A DNA stretch of 64,000 bases, taken from the NCBI RefSeq assembly GCF_017876535.1, contig NZ_JAGIOF010000001.1:806001-870000 (forward strand). Direction: 5' to 3'. The position numbers were made by a program, and so were the translations under genes. This document shows positions 51,639 to 61,678 of the stretch, one piece after another. Position 1 is the first letter of the stretch. Each line of letters opens with the position of its first letter. Under the pieces are notes generated by a model that worked only from the letters and a program-made list of their open reading frames with translations, did not search any database and was not told where the DNA came from. Origin of the DNA: Paeniglutamicibacter kerguelensis (GTDB lineage: Bacteria; Actinomycetota; Actinomycetes; Actinomycetales; Micrococcaceae).

Positions 51639-52931
51639 TTACTGGGCGAACTTGGCCGCGGTTGCCGCAGCCGATTCCTGCAGGGTTGCCACGTTGCCGT
51701 CGCCACCGAACTTGCTGACCGCGGTGCTCAATTCATTGAGCCAGGCCACAGGAACCGCGGCACCGTGGGCGAGCGAGGAAACGATCTTGTCCTGGGAGAA
51801 GTCCTTGATGGCACTCTTCTGGTACTCGGAGAAGTCGTCGGTCTTGGCCGTGATGTTGGCCGGGATGGAACCCTTGGCCTTGTTGAAGGCGCTTTGGCCC
51901 TCGGCAGAACCAACGGTCGTCAGCCAGGCCTTGGCGCCATCCGGGTTCGGGGCACCGACCGGCAGGGTGAAGGAGTCGGCAAGGAAGTTGAAGACACCCT
52001 GGGTTCCCGGCATCGGGAAGTAGGAGTAGTCGACTCCTGCCTTCTTGCCGTCCTGCGCGAACTTGGCCTCGGCCCAGTCGCCCATGAGGTTGTAGGCCGC
52101 GGCACCGTCCTCGACCAGCTGCGTGGCCGGAGCCCAGTCGCTGAGAGAGTCTCGGTCCGAGTTGGTGTAGCTCAGGGCCTTCTTGTAGGCCTCGATGGCC
52201 TTGGTGACGTCGGCGCCCTTCCAGTCCGTCTTGCCGTCCCAGAGTCCGTTGTAGCCATCGACGCCCAGGCTGGAAAGCAGCACGTTTTCAAAGAGCTGGA
52301 CCTGGGTCCATGAACCTGCAACGGCCAACGGGGTCTTGCCCGCCGCCTTGATCTTGTCCATGTCGGCGAACCAGGCATCGAGGTTCTCGGCCGGCTTCGC
52401 CGGATCCAGGCCAGCCTTCTTCAGGACGTCGACGTTCGCCCACACGACGTTGGAACGGTGGATGTTTGAGGGAACCGAGTAGATCTTGCCGTCGACGGTG
52501 AGGCGATCCACTAGGTCCTTGGGGAACTGTTCGGTCAGCTTGTTGTCGGCGTAGAAGCTGCTCAGGTCCTCGAGCTGCTCGGCGTCGATGTAGTCCTGCA
52601 ACTCGGCTCCGGCGTGTGCCTGGAACGAATCCGGCGGGTTGCCGGCCTTGAGCTGGGCGGCAAGCACGCTCTTGGCCTGGGAGCCGGCGCCGCCGGCCAC
52701 GGCGAGGTTGTCGAAGGTAAGTTTCGGGAAGTCCGTGTTGAAGACGCCGACAAGCGCATCAAGGCCGACCTTCTCGGAGCCGTCGGCCCACCACGTGAAC
52801 ACGCCGACGTTGCCGGTGGCTTCGCTTGGCGGAGCGGCCGATTCGGCGGGCGTGTCCGCGGCACCGCCACAGCCGGCTAGGGCCAACCCCAATGCTGCGG
52901 CCGCTGCAACCAGCGTAAGACGACGACGCAT
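51639..52931 (-). CDS. Sugar ABC transporter substrate-binding lipoprotein
   Basis: 430 residues from ATG 52931 (GGAGG 5 nt upstream). Signal MRRRLTLVAAAAALGLALAG then C (lipobox LAGC). Family 1 extracellular solute-binding fold, with GNVGVFTWWADGSEKVGLDA at the N-terminus and NPDGAKAWLTTVGSAEGQSA near the end. Aromatic residues in FTWWADG and YSYFPMPG suit a sugar ligand. It is the first gene of the transporter operon, behind an operator-like sequence at 53016-53046 that overlaps a candidate -35 (TTGACG, minus strand) with TAACCA 17 nt later. Confidence 0.92.
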   Translation of the reverse strand: MRRRLTLVAAAAALGLALAGCGGAADTPAESAAPPSEATGNVGVFTWWADGSEKVGLDALVGVFNTDFPKLTFDNLAVAGGAGSQAKSVLAAQLKAGNPPDSFQAHAGAELQDYIDAEQLEDLSSFYADNKLTEQFPKDLVDRLTVDGKIYSVPSNIHRSNVVWANVDVLKKAGLDPAKPAENLDAWFADMDKIKAAGKTPLAVAGSWTQVQLFENVLLSSLGVDGYNGLWDGKTDWKGADVTKAIEAYKKALSYTNSDRDSLSDWAPATQLVEDGAAAYNLMGDWAEAKFAQDGKKAGVDYSYFPMPGTQGVFNFLADSFTLPVGAPNPDGAKAWLTTVGSAEGQSAFNKAKGSIPANITAKTDDFSEYQKSAIKDFSQDKIVSSLAHGAAVPVAWLNELSTAVSKFGGDGNVATLQESAAATAAKFAQ

Positions 52932-53015
52932 ATCTACCTCCACGAGTGTTTGAAAATGTGTGATTCTGTCGAGTTGTGTGTTTGCAACCTTGTCAATGGT
53001 TACCTGCGTCACACA

Positions 53016-53046
53016 TTGCCGTCAACTACTTAACGCAAATTGTTAT
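53016..53046 (-). promoter_or_regulatory. Operator/promoter of the ABC operon (copy 1 of a ~31-bp repeated sequence)
   Basis: Plus strand begins TTGCCGTCAACTACTTAACG and ends CAAATTGTTAT. It is near identical to 54286-54317. On the minus strand it holds TTGACG (-35) facing TAACCA (-10) with 17-nt spacing, 85 bp before the substrate-binding gene. Likely site for the ROK repressor. Confidence 0.65.
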
Positions 53047-53070
53047 CAATGCTCGTGGCGCCTAGTCAGG

Positions 53071-54258
53071 CTACGGAAGTGCCGCGCTCTGCCGAAGCAC
53101 CAGGGCCGCGGCGCCGAGGGCCTCGGCGCGGTCACCCAGCATGGACATGCACAGCGTGGTGTTTTCCCCGATGACGGGAATGGCGTGCCGTTGGAGGCCC
53201 CGGCGGATCGGGGCGAGCAGTGCTTCGCCCAACGGGGCCAGCGGCCCGCCAAGGACGATGACCTCCGGGTTGATCAGGTTTGCGACGTTCGCCAGGGCGT
53301 GGCCCACCGCCACTCCCACGTCGTCGATGACCCTCAGGGTCGCCGAGTCCCCGGCCTCGGCCCGTTCGATGATGTTTTCGATGCTAACGGGAGCGTTTTC
53401 GGTGCGGCTGAGCAATTCGACCATGATGCCGGTAGATGCCACGGTTTCCAGGCAGCCGCGATTGCCGCAGCGGCAGATAAGGCCCTGGTCGAAGATGGTC
53501 GAGTGCCCAATTTCGCCGGTGACTCCGAGGTTTCCATAGTGCAGGGAGCTGTTGAGGATCAGGCCCGAGCCGATACCGCCTCCGATCTTAAGGAAGCAGA
53601 GGTTGGCGCATTCCTGGTGTTCGCCCCAGGTAATCTGGGCAAGGGCGCCCAGGTTTGAGTCGTTGTCGATGAATACCGGCAGGTCAAGTGCCCGGCGCAG
53701 GAGTGCGTCGATGTCGAGGTCCACCCATTCGGGCAGGATCGCGCCGCGGATCACCATGTTGGTGCGGTGGTCGATTGGCCCAGGGATGCCGATGCCCGCC
53801 CCGATGAGTTGGCTCCGACTGGTGTTGGTGCGCTCGCAGAGGGCTTCAAGCATCCGGGCGGCGACGTCGATGCTGGCCTCCACGTGGTGGCCGACTTCCA
53901 GTGCCGTGAATTCCTCGTCGAGCAGCCGGAACCCCGACTTGGCCAGGACGACCCTGACGTGGCTGCGGCCAAAATCGATGCCCACCGCCACATCGGCCTC
54001 GTCGAGGACCGTGACGCCCAGCGCGCGGCGGCCCGAACTGGTGGTCGGCGTTGTTGTTACGCGCCCGGTGGACACCATGGACTTGACGATGTTGGAGATC
54101 GTTGCGGTCGAGAGGCCGGTGGAGCGCGCCAAGGCCGCCTGCGTGAGTGTTCCGTGGGTCCGCAGCGTTGCGAGAATGCGCTGTTCGTTGAGCCCGCGAA
54201 GGGCCGCCTGCGACCCTGGGTTCTGGATTCCGGCTCTGGCCTGTTGATCTGCGCTCAT
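53071..54258 (-). CDS. ROK family transcriptional regulator
   Basis: 395 residues. N-terminal MarR/NagC-like winged helix (QRILATLRTHGTLTQAALAR, STGLSTATISNIVKSMVSTG). The ROK sugar-kinase-like domain has GIDFGRSHVRVVLA, GIPGPIDHRTNMV, KIGGGIGSGLILN and the zinc motif CRCGNRGCLETVAS. ROK repressors release DNA on binding a sugar or sugar phosphate. It is placed directly upstream of, and parallel to, the ABC operon. The repeated sequence occurs 28 bp before its own start and before the operon, consistent with autoregulation plus operon control. Confidence 0.93.
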   Translation of the reverse strand: MSADQQARAGIQNPGSQAALRGLNEQRILATLRTHGTLTQAALARSTGLSTATISNIVKSMVSTGRVTTTPTTSSGRRALGVTVLDEADVAVGIDFGRSHVRVVLAKSGFRLLDEEFTALEVGHHVEASIDVAARMLEALCERTNTSRSQLIGAGIGIPGPIDHRTNMVIRGAILPEWVDLDIDALLRRALDLPVFIDNDSNLGALAQITWGEHQECANLCFLKIGGGIGSGLILNSSLHYGNLGVTGEIGHSTIFDQGLICRCGNRGCLETVASTGIMVELLSRTENAPVSIENIIERAEAGDSATLRVIDDVGVAVGHALANVANLINPEVIVLGGPLAPLGEALLAPIRRGLQRHAIPVIGENTTLCMSMLGDRAEALGAAALVLRQSAALP

Positions 54259-54285
54259 GCATAGAAGCGTGTGCGATCAACGTTC

Positions 54286-54317
54286 TTGCCGTCAAGAACT
54301 TAACGCAAATTTGTTAT
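54286..54317 (-). promoter_or_regulatory. Operator/promoter of the ROK regulator gene (copy 2 of the repeat)
   Basis: Plus strand begins TTGCCGTCAAGAACTTAACG and ends CAAATTTGTTAT. It differs from 53016-53046 by two substitutions and one inserted T. The centre of its minus strand contains GCGTTAAGTTCTTGACG. Confidence 0.65.
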
Positions 54318-54482
54318 TTGAATGATGTTCTTGAACGCAAAGTGGACACTCGAAGGTGGGAATTTGTTTGTAGTACCAGCAGGCCGTGGCCAGGCCCCCA
54401 GCACCTGCTCGGCGACCGGCCTCCTCGACCCTCGGATCGCTGGGGCCGTCCGCCGCGCGGGGTGGCCCGTGGTTGGGAGGCG

Positions 54483-55451
54483 TCAGGGAACCAGGATCAC
54501 CTTTCCGGTGGTTGCCCGGGATTCGAGGGCGGTGTGCGCCGCTCCGGCCTCGGAGAGCGGGAAGCTGGCGCCGATCCGGACGTGAAGCTTGCCCTGCGCA
54601 ACCAGGTCGAAAAGCTCTGCCGAACGCCAGCGCCGTTCCTCCGGATCTAGCAGGAAATCGGCAAGCTTCGGCCGGGTGACGGTCAGTGACCCGTGTGCGT
54701 TCAGCCGTTGCAGGTCGAAGGGTGGCACCTGGCCCGATGCTCCGCCGAAGAGGACGAGCGTGCCGCGGGTCTTCAATGACTTGAGGGAGTTTTCGAAGGT
54801 GTCCTTGCCGATGCCGTCGTAAACGACCTCGACCCCGCGGCCCTGCGTGATTTCGCGAACGCGGTCGGGAACCTCCTCGTAGGCCAGTACGTGGTCGGCC
54901 CCGGCGGCCCGCGCCAGCGCCGCCTTTTCCTCCGTCGAGGTGGTGGTGATGACGGTGGCGCCGCGAAGCTTGAGCAGCTGGATCAGCAGAAGACCCACCC
55001 CGCCGGCCCCGGCGTACGTCAGCACGGTGTCGCCGGGCTTGACGCTGTAGCTGTCGTTGATCAGGTAGTGTGCGGTCATGCCCTGCAGCGGCAGTGCGCC
55101 CGCTTCCTCGAGGGAAACGCCGTCCGCAATCGGAAGCGCCTTGTCCGCATCGAGGAGTGTGTAGTCGGCATAGGTTGCCGATCCCTCGGCCGTGGCCACC
55201 TTGTCTCCGGGGGCGAAGCCGCTGACGCCGGGGCCGACTGCCTCGACGGTTCCGGCGCATTCCGATCCCGGGGTGAACGGGTACCGGACCCTGTAGACGC
55301 CCGAACGCTGGTAGGTCTCGATGAAGTTAACTCCGGCGGCCGCGACCTTCACGAGCAGTTGGCCGGTGCCCGGGACGGGCCGCTCGGTCGAAACATACTC
55401 AAAAACTTCGGGTCCGCCGGCCTTGGGGGCGATAATTGCGTGGGGACTCAT
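54483..55451 (-). CDS. NADPH:quinone oxidoreductase (MDR superfamily)
   Basis: 322 residues, zinc-free quinone-reductase branch. Motifs: AAGVNFIETYQRSGVYRV (QOR signature), the Rossmann fold YAGAGGVGLLLIQLLKLRGA, and YDGIGKDTFENSLKSLKTRG. Reduces quinones one or two electrons at a time with NADPH. Monocistronic, minus strand, divergent from argC with 148 bp between. It is the last gene of the accessory block. Substrate cannot be specified. Confidence 0.9.
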   Translation of the reverse strand: MSPHAIIAPKAGGPEVFEYVSTERPVPGTGQLLVKVAAAGVNFIETYQRSGVYRVRYPFTPGSECAGTVEAVGPGVSGFAPGDKVATAEGSATYADYTLLDADKALPIADGVSLEEAGALPLQGMTAHYLINDSYSVKPGDTVLTYAGAGGVGLLLIQLLKLRGATVITTTSTEEKAALARAAGADHVLAYEEVPDRVREITQGRGVEVVYDGIGKDTFENSLKSLKTRGTLVLFGGASGQVPPFDLQRLNAHGSLTVTRPKLADFLLDPEERRWRSAELFDLVAQGKLHVRIGASFPLSEAGAAHTALESRATTGKVILVP

Positions 55452-55552
55452 GGGGGACTCCTTAGATGACGAGGTGACTCATGGCCACCCTATAGGTTTT
55501 GCGCAAACGGCCATCAAGACTTGAAGCGGGATGACGCTCGGCGGAAGCTCAA

Positions 55553-55586
55553 TGAATATTTATTAGCCATCATGTATAAATGCGTA
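55553..55586 (+). promoter_or_regulatory. ARG boxes (ArgR operator) upstream of argC
   Basis: TGAATATTTATTAG (55553-55566) matches the ARG-box consensus TGAATAWWWATTCA at 12 of 14 positions. TGTATAAATGCGTA (55573-55586) is a weaker second box (9 of 14). It overlaps the likely promoter 14-47 bp before the argC ATG. Confidence 0.7.
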
Positions 55587-55599
55587 GTAGGGTTTCATC

Positions 55600-56631
55600 A
55601 TGACGATTTCAGTAGCTGTATCAGGAGCCAGCGGGTATGCGGGTGGCGAAGTCCTGCGCCTGCTTTCCAACCACCCCGACGTGACAATCGGTGCGATCAC
55701 CGCGCACTCCAACGCCGGACAGCGACTGGGGGAGCTCGCGCCGCACCTCCATACCCTTGCGAACCGGGTGCTGGTTGAAACCACCGTTGAGCAGCTCAGC
55801 GGGCACGACGTGGTTTTCCTGGCGCTGCCGCACGGAGCAAGCGCGGAAATTGCCGCGCAGCTGCCGGCCGACACCCTGGTCATCGATGCCGGGGCCGACC
55901 ACCGGCTGGAATCGTCCGAGGCCTGGGAGAAATTCTACGGCTCGACGCACGCCGGGACCTGGCCCTACGGCCTTCCCGAACTTCCGGGGGCCCGCGAAAA
56001 GCTCGTCGGCGCCAAACGGATCGCGGTTCCGGGTTGCTACCCGACCTCCGTCCAGCTGGCATTGGTCCCGGGCTTCACGGCCAACCTGCTCGAACCCGAC
56101 GACGTGGTGATCGTTTCGGCGACCGGCACCTCCGGTGCCGGAAAGACGGCCAAGGTCAATCTCATTGGTTCCGAGATCATGGGATCGATGAACCCCTACG
56201 GTGTCGGCGGCGGGCACCGCCACACCCCAGAAATGGAACAGGGACTCTCGAAGGCCGCGGGTGTTCCGGTTACGGTCTCTTTCACCCCGATGCTCGCACC
56301 GATGCCGCGCGGCATCCTCACCACGGCCACCGCCAAGGTGAAGCCGGGGGTCGACGAGGCCACGCTGCGCGCCGCCTGGGAAAACGCCTACCGGGACGAG
56401 CCGTTTGTACACGTCCTTCCCGAGGGCCAGTGGCCCGCGACCTCGTCGGTCCTGGGATCGAACCACGCCCAAATCCAGCTTGCCTTCGACGCCCACGCCA
56501 ACCGCGTGATCGTCTCGGCGGTCATCGACAACCTCACCAAGGGCACCGCCGGCGGTGCCGTCCAATCCATGAACATCGCACTTGGCCTGAACGAAACCGC
56601 AGGACTGGGTCTTGAAGGAGTAGCACCGTGA
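55600..56631 (+). CDS. argC: N-acetyl-gamma-glutamyl-phosphate reductase
   Basis: 343 residues. NADPH-dependent third step of arginine synthesis. The N-terminus [20 protein letters not shown] is the nucleotide fold; the catalytic cysteine is in [26 protein letters not shown] is family-typical. ATG 55600. First gene of argCJBDFR; its end overlaps argJ (GTGA). Confidence 0.97.
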   Translation: MTISVAVSGASGYAGGEVLRLLSNHPDVTIGAITAHSNAGQRLGELAPHLHTLANRVLVETTVEQLSGHDVVFLALPHGASAEIAAQLPADTLVIDAGADHRLESSEAWEKFYGSTHAGTWPYGLPELPGAREKLVGAKRIAVPGCYPTSVQLALVPGFTANLLEPDDVVIVSATGTSGAGKTAKVNLIGSEIMGSMNPYGVGGGHRHTPEMEQGLSKAAGVPVTVSFTPMLAPMPRGILTTATAKVKPGVDEATLRAAWENAYRDEPFVHVLPEGQWPATSSVLGSNHAQIQLAFDAHANRVIVSAVIDNLTKGTAGGAVQSMNIALGLNETAGLGLEGVAP

Positions 56632-57806
56632 GCAACGCACCCCTGGGAATCACCGCACCGGCGGGCTTCAACGCCTCCGGTATCACCGCCGGCCTGAAGG
56701 CCTCTGGCAACCCGGACCTGGCCGTGGTGCGGAACCTCGGCCCGAAGTTCAACGCTGCGGCAGTCTTTACCTCAAACCGCGTGGCGGCGGCACCCGTTCA
56801 CTGGTCCCGCCAGGCGATCAGCGACGGCCGCGCCGACGCGGTGGTGCTGAACTCCGGCGGCGCCAACGCCTGCACCGGCCCCGAGGGCTTCGCCAATACC
56901 CACGCCACGGCCGAACACGCCGCCAAGGTGCTGGGCGTTTCCAGCGGCGACGTGCTGGTGTGCTCCACCGGCCTGATCGGCGAACAGCTCCCGATGGACA
57001 AGATCCTTCCCGGCGTCGACGCCGCCGTCGCGGCCCTGGGCACGGGCAACGAGTTCGACGGGGGAGCGGCCGCCGCCACCGCCATCATGACCACCGACAC
57101 CGTCAGCAAGCAGGTAGGCTTCGCCGGCAACGGGTACACCATCGGCGGCATGGCCAAGGGCGCGGGCATGCTCGCTCCGGGACTCGCGACGATGCTGGTG
57201 GTCATCACCACCGACGCCGCGCTGGAATCCGCACAGCTGGATGCCGCATTGCGCGAGGCAACGCGGGTCAGCTTCGACCGCGCCGACTCCGACGGCTGCA
57301 TGTCCACCAACGACACCGTCATCATCATGGCCTCCGGCGCCAGCGGCACCACCCCGGATATCGCCGAGTTCTCCGCGGGGCTGACCGGGATCTGCGTGGA
57401 CCTCGCCAAGCAGCTCATCGGCGACGCCGAGGGCGCAGCCCACGACATCACCATCCGCACCTTCAATGCGGCCACCGAGGACGACGCCGTCGAGGTATCG
57501 CGCACCGTCTCGCGTTCGAACCTCTTCAAGACCGCCATCTTCGGCCAGGACCCCAACTGGGGACGCGTGCTCTCCGCCGTCGGCACCACCAAGGCCGCCT
57601 TCGAGGCCGACGAATTGAACGTGTCGATCAACGGCGTGCAGGTCTGCCGCAACGGCGGCGTGGGCGATGACCGCAACCTCGTCGACCTCACCGGCCGCCA
57701 GGTGCTTGTCGAGATCGACCTGAACGCGGGGACCGCGGAGGCCAGCCTGTGGACCAACGACCTGACCCACGACTACGTCCACGAGAACTCGGCCTACAGC
57801 AGCTAG
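56628..57806 (+). CDS. argJ: Bifunctional ornithine acetyltransferase / N-acetylglutamate synthase
   Basis: 392 residues. Recycles the acetyl group from acetylornithine to glutamate, and in bifunctional forms also makes acetylglutamate from acetyl-CoA. Self-cleaves: the site is Ala-Thr in [20 protein letters not shown], the Thr becoming the nucleophile. Other signatures: [20 protein letters not shown] and [18 protein letters not shown] start overlaps argC. The 78-nt gap to argB contains a separate ribosome binding site. Confidence 0.96.
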   Translation: MSNAPLGITAPAGFNASGITAGLKASGNPDLAVVRNLGPKFNAAAVFTSNRVAAAPVHWSRQAISDGRADAVVLNSGGANACTGPEGFANTHATAEHAAKVLGVSSGDVLVCSTGLIGEQLPMDKILPGVDAAVAALGTGNEFDGGAAAATAIMTTDTVSKQVGFAGNGYTIGGMAKGAGMLAPGLATMLVVITTDAALESAQLDAALREATRVSFDRADSDGCMSTNDTVIIMASGASGTTPDIAEFSAGLTGICVDLAKQLIGDAEGAAHDITIRTFNAATEDDAVEVSRTVSRSNLFKTAIFGQDPNWGRVLSAVGTTKAAFEADELNVSINGVQVCRNGGVGDDRNLVDLTGRQVLVEIDLNAGTAEASLWTNDLTHDYVHENSAYSS

Positions 57807-57884
57807 CCAGCACCCGGTCGATGCGGCAGCCCGCCACGGGCGTCCGCGTCCCCCGGCCCCTTTGTTTCAGTGAGGAACACCTTT

Positions 57885-58805
57885 ATGCCCGACACCCAGC
57901 GCACCCAGATGGATGCCGCACAGCGCAAGGCGGAGGCCCTGATCGAGGCCCTGCCGTGGATCCAGCGTTTCGCGGGAACCACCATGGTCATCAAGTACGG
58001 CGGCAACGCCATGATCAACGAGGACCTGCGCCGCGCCTTCGCCGAGGACATCGTCTTCCTGCGCCACGTGGGCATCAATCCCGTGGTGGTGCACGGCGGC
58101 GGACCGCAGATCAGCTCGATGCTCAACCGGCTCGGGATCGAATCCGAGTTCAAGGGCGGGCTGCGGGTGACCACCCCGGAAACCATGGACGTGGTCCGCA
58201 TGGTGCTCACCGGGCAGGTGCAGCGCGAGCTCATCGGCCTGATCAACTCGCACGGCCCCTACGCCGTGGGCCTCTCCGGTGAGGACGGCGCCCTGTTGCG
58301 CGCCATACGCACCGGGACCTACATCGACGGGCAGCACGTGGACCTGGGCCTGGTCGGCGAGGTGACGGGCGTGAAGCCCGACCAGATCCTCGACCTGCTG
58401 GCCGCCGGCAAGATCCCCGTGGTCTCCACGGTGGCCCCGGAGGTCGACGACCACGACGAGCCCACCGGACAGGTGCTCAACGTCAACGCCGACACCGCCG
58501 CTGCGGCCCTGGCCAGTGCGCTCAGCGCCTCCAAGCTGGTCATCCTCACCGACGTCGAGGGCCTCTACGCCGCCTGGCCGGACAAGTCCTCGCTGATCAC
58601 CTCGCTGGACACCGAGGAGCTGCGTGCGCTGCTCCCGAGCCTGGAATCGGGAATGATCCCGAAGATGGCAGCCTGCCTCAAGGCCGTGGACGAGGGCGTG
58701 GAACGCGCCCACATCGTCGACGGCCGCCAACCGCATTCCATGCTGCTGGAGGTCTTCACCTCCGCCGGCGTGGGAACCCAAGTCATCCCCAAGGACGCAG
58801 CATGA
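57885..58805 (+). CDS. argB: Acetylglutamate kinase
   Basis: 306 residues from ATG 57885 (GAGGA 8 nt upstream; an in-frame GTG at 57870 overlaps that site). Phosphorylates N-acetylglutamate; usually feedback-inhibited by arginine in organisms with argJ. Glycine loops: [13 protein letters not shown] and [16 protein letters not shown] site [13 protein letters not shown]. The N-terminal helix ([20 protein letters not shown]) matches the arginine-sensitive hexameric type. Overlaps argD by 4 nt. Confidence 0.97.
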   Translation: MPDTQRTQMDAAQRKAEALIEALPWIQRFAGTTMVIKYGGNAMINEDLRRAFAEDIVFLRHVGINPVVVHGGGPQISSMLNRLGIESEFKGGLRVTTPETMDVVRMVLTGQVQRELIGLINSHGPYAVGLSGEDGALLRAIRTGTYIDGQHVDLGLVGEVTGVKPDQILDLLAAGKIPVVSTVAPEVDDHDEPTGQVLNVNADTAAAALASALSASKLVILTDVEGLYAAWPDKSSLITSLDTEELRALLPSLESGMIPKMAACLKAVDEGVERAHIVDGRQPHSMLLEVFTSAGVGTQVIPKDAA

Positions 58806-60046
58806 ACGAGATCATGGCAGAAGAAATCGGTGAACTGAACACCCTGGCCGGCAGCGAGCTGCTGGCCCGCTACAACAAGTCGCTTCTGGGTGTCTTCGGC
58901 ACCCCGCAGCAGGTGCTGGTCCGCGGCGCGGGCTGCCTCGTCTGGGACGCCGACGGCAAGGAGTACCTGGACCTGCTCGCCGGGATCGCGGTGAACGCGC
59001 TGGGCCACGCCCACCCGCTGGTGACCTCCGTGATTTCCTCGCAGCTGGCCACCCTGGGGCACATCTCCAACTTCTTCACCAGCCCCACGCAGATCGCGCT
59101 GGCCGAAAAGCTGCTGGAACTGGGCAAAGCCCCGGCCGGGTCCAAGGTCTTCTTCAGCAACTCGGGCACCGAGGCCAACGAGGCAGCCTTCAAGCTGGCG
59201 CGCCGCAATGCGGGCAGCGCCGAGGCTCCGCGGACCAAGATCGTTGCCCTGGAGCAGGGATTCCACGGCCGGACCATGGGCGCCCTCGCGCTGACCTGGA
59301 AGGCCGCCTACCGCGAGCCCTTCGAACCGCTTCCCGGCGGCGTCGAGTGGGTCCCGGCCGGCGACATCGAGGCGCTGCGCGCGGCCGTCGACGAGAACAC
59401 CGCGGCCGTCTTCATCGAACCCATCCAGGGCGAGGCCGGCGTCATCGAACTCGGCGCCGGATACCTGAAGGCGGCACGTGAGATCACCGCCGAGGCCGGA
59501 GCGCTGCTGGTCTTCGACGAGGTGCAGACGGGAATCGGGCGCACCGGCTCCTGGTTCGCCTCGGCCGGCGTGCTCCCCGATGCGATGACCCTGGCCAAGG
59601 GCCTGGGCGGCGGATTCCCGATCGGCGCCATGATCGTCTTCGGCGAGGAAAACACCGCACTGCTCACCCCGGGGCAGCACGGGACGACGTTCGGCGGCAA
59701 CCCCGTGGCCACGGCCGCGGCCCTGGCCACCCTGCACGTCATCGAGGCCCAGAACCTCTTGGCACACGTCAACACGGTCGGCGAGGCTGTACGTGGCAAG
59801 CTCGCTGCCCTGGATTTCGTCACCGAGGTCCGCGGCCGCGGGCTGCTCATCGGCCTTGACCTCGCGGAGGAAGTCGCCCCGGGCGTGGTGAAGGCCGCGC
59901 TAGATGCCGGATTCATCATCAACGCCCCGGGTCCGCGCACCCTGCGCCTTGCCCCGCCCCTGATCGTCACCACCGAACAGCTCGACACCTTCGTTGCGGC
60001 CCTGCCGGCGCTCTACGCCGCGGCCGTTGCCAGTACCAAGGAGTAA
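58802..60046 (+). CDS. argD: Acetylornithine aminotransferase
   Basis: 414 residues, class III PLP aminotransferase; may also serve N-succinyl-diaminopimelate in lysine synthesis. The PLP lysine is in [39 protein letters not shown] and [15 protein letters not shown] are class signatures. ATG overlaps the argB stop (ATGA). argF follows 5 nt later. Confidence 0.96.
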   Translation: MNEIMAEEIGELNTLAGSELLARYNKSLLGVFGTPQQVLVRGAGCLVWDADGKEYLDLLAGIAVNALGHAHPLVTSVISSQLATLGHISNFFTSPTQIALAEKLLELGKAPAGSKVFFSNSGTEANEAAFKLARRNAGSAEAPRTKIVALEQGFHGRTMGALALTWKAAYREPFEPLPGGVEWVPAGDIEALRAAVDENTAAVFIEPIQGEAGVIELGAGYLKAAREITAEAGALLVFDEVQTGIGRTGSWFASAGVLPDAMTLAKGLGGGFPIGAMIVFGEENTALLTPGQHGTTFGGNPVATAAALATLHVIEAQNLLAHVNTVGEAVRGKLAALDFVTEVRGRGLLIGLDLAEEVAPGVVKAALDAGFIINAPGPRTLRLAPPLIVTTEQLDTFVAALPALYAAAVASTKE

Positions 60047-60051
60047 TACCC

Positions 60052-61020
60052 ATGACCAACAACGTTCGCCACTTCCTGACCGACCTCGACCTGACCCAGG
60101 CCGAGCAGACCGAGGTCCTTGACCTGGCCGTGGCCATGAAAAAGGACAAGTACGGCTACAAGCCCTACGCCGGACCGCAGACCGTGGCCGTGTTCTTCGA
60201 CAAGACTTCCACCCGCACCCGCGTGTCCTTCGCCGCCGGCATCGCCGAGCTCGGTGGGTCCCCGCTGATCATCAACTCCACCGAATCCCAGCTGGGCCAC
60301 AAGGAGTCGATCTCCGATTCCGCCAAGGTGCTCGAGCGCATGGTCTCCACCATCGTGTGGCGCACCTACGCCCAGGCCGGGCTGGAGGAAATGGCCGAGA
60401 ACTCCAACGTCCCGGTCATCAACGCGCTCTCCGACGACTACCACCCGTGCCAGCTGCTGGCCGACCTGCTGACCGTGCGCGAGCACAAGGGCACGCTGGC
60501 CGGGCTGTCCATGGCCTACCTGGGGGATTCGGCCAACAACATGGCCAACTCCTACCTGCTGGCCGGCGTCACCGCGGGCATGCACGTGCGCATCGCGGGC
60601 CCGGAGGGCTACCTGCCGGCCGCGGGGATCATCGCCGCCGCCGAGGCCCGTGCCGCGGAAACCGGCGGTTCGGTGCTCGTGACCACCGACGCCGCTGCGG
60701 CCCTTGCCGGCGCCGACGTCGTGGCCACCGACACCTGGGTCTCCATGGGCCAGGAAGACGAGAAGGCGCAGCGCATGGAGCTCTTCCGCGACTACGCGGT
60801 GGACGCTGCCGCCATGGTGCACGCCGCAGGCGACGCAATCGTCCTGCACTGCCTGCCGGCCTACCGTGGCTACGAGATTTCGGCCGACGTCATCGACGGG
60901 CCGCAGTCGGTCGTCTTTGACGAGGCGGAAAACCGCGTCCACGCACAGAAGGCGATCATGGCCTGGCTGATGGCCAAGTCCGACCTGGCCGACGTTGCAG
61001 GGGTGGCCGGGAACCGATGA
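60052..61020 (+). CDS. argF: Ornithine carbamoyltransferase
   Basis: 322 residues. Joins carbamoyl phosphate to ornithine, making citrulline. Carbamoyl-phosphate site STRTRVSF, ornithine site around DTWVSMGQE, and catalytic HCLPAYRGYEIS. ATG 60052 with AAGGAG upstream. The stop overlaps argR by 4 nt. Confidence 0.97.
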   Translation: MTNNVRHFLTDLDLTQAEQTEVLDLAVAMKKDKYGYKPYAGPQTVAVFFDKTSTRTRVSFAAGIAELGGSPLIINSTESQLGHKESISDSAKVLERMVSTIVWRTYAQAGLEEMAENSNVPVINALSDDYHPCQLLADLLTVREHKGTLAGLSMAYLGDSANNMANSYLLAGVTAGMHVRIAGPEGYLPAAGIIAAAEARAAETGGSVLVTTDAAAALAGADVVATDTWVSMGQEDEKAQRMELFRDYAVDAAAMVHAAGDAIVLHCLPAYRGYEISADVIDGPQSVVFDEAENRVHAQKAIMAWLMAKSDLADVAGVAGNR

Positions 61021-61532
61021 ACTCGAGCGCATCCTTCCAGCCCACCACCAAGATCGCCCGCCAGGCACGGGTGAGCTCCATCCTCTCGACGCGCACCGTC
61101 CGTTCCCAGGCCGAGCTGGTGGCCCTGCTCGCCGAGGAGGGCATGGCTGTCACCCAGGCAACCCTGTCCCGCGACCTGGTCGAGCTGGGTGCCGTGCGCG
61201 TCCGCGGCGTGGACGGCGGGCTGGTCTATGCCATGCGCCAGGAAGGCGGGGACCGCAGCCCGCGCGCGGGAGTCAGCCAAGAGGTCCATGACGCCAAGCT
61301 GGCCAAGCAATGCGCGGAACTCCTGATCACGGCCGAGGCCTCGGGAAACATCGTGGTCCTGCGGACCCCGCCGGGAGCCGCGAATTTCCTGGCGTTGTCG
61401 ATAGACCACTCGACAATGCCGCAGATCCTGGGATGCATCGCGGGGGATGACACCGTCATGCTGGTGACCCGCGAGGTGGACGGCGGAGCCGAGGTCGCCG
61501 CGCGTTTCCTGGCACTCGCGGATCCGCAGTAG
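61017..61532 (+). CDS. argR: Arginine repressor ArgR
   Basis: 171 residues. N-terminal winged helix (VSSILSTRTVRSQAELVALL, VTQATLSRDLVELGAVRVRG) binds ARG boxes. The C-terminal domain (VVLRTPPGAANFLALSIDHS, GCIAGDDTVMLVTRE) hexamerises with arginine. As last gene of its own operon it closes a feedback loop with the ARG boxes before argC. argG and argH, usual next genes in relatives, are not here. Confidence 0.96.
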   Translation: MNSSASFQPTTKIARQARVSSILSTRTVRSQAELVALLAEEGMAVTQATLSRDLVELGAVRVRGVDGGLVYAMRQEGGDRSPRAGVSQEVHDAKLAKQCAELLITAEASGNIVVLRTPPGAANFLALSIDHSTMPQILGCIAGDDTVMLVTREVDGGAEVAARFLALADPQ

Positions 61533-61616
61533 TCGGCTCCGGCCGGCCGGCCCGCCGCCGGTGTTTTCCGGAACCGGGCGGTTCCTCCGCCGGTTGATCG
61601 CGAACAAACCTTGAGA

Positions 61617-61666
61617 AGAGCCATCCCCCTGTGAAAACATCTTGTTGCACGGGGGGATGGCTCTTT
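61617..61666 (+). terminator. Terminator after argR, abutting the next gene's ribosome binding site
   Basis: 13-bp stem AGAGCCATCCCCC / GGGGGATGGCTCT with a 22-nt loop and a short CTTT tail. The next gene's GAGGGAG starts at 61667. Confidence 0.75.
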
Positions 61667-61678
61667 GAGGGAGATTTC

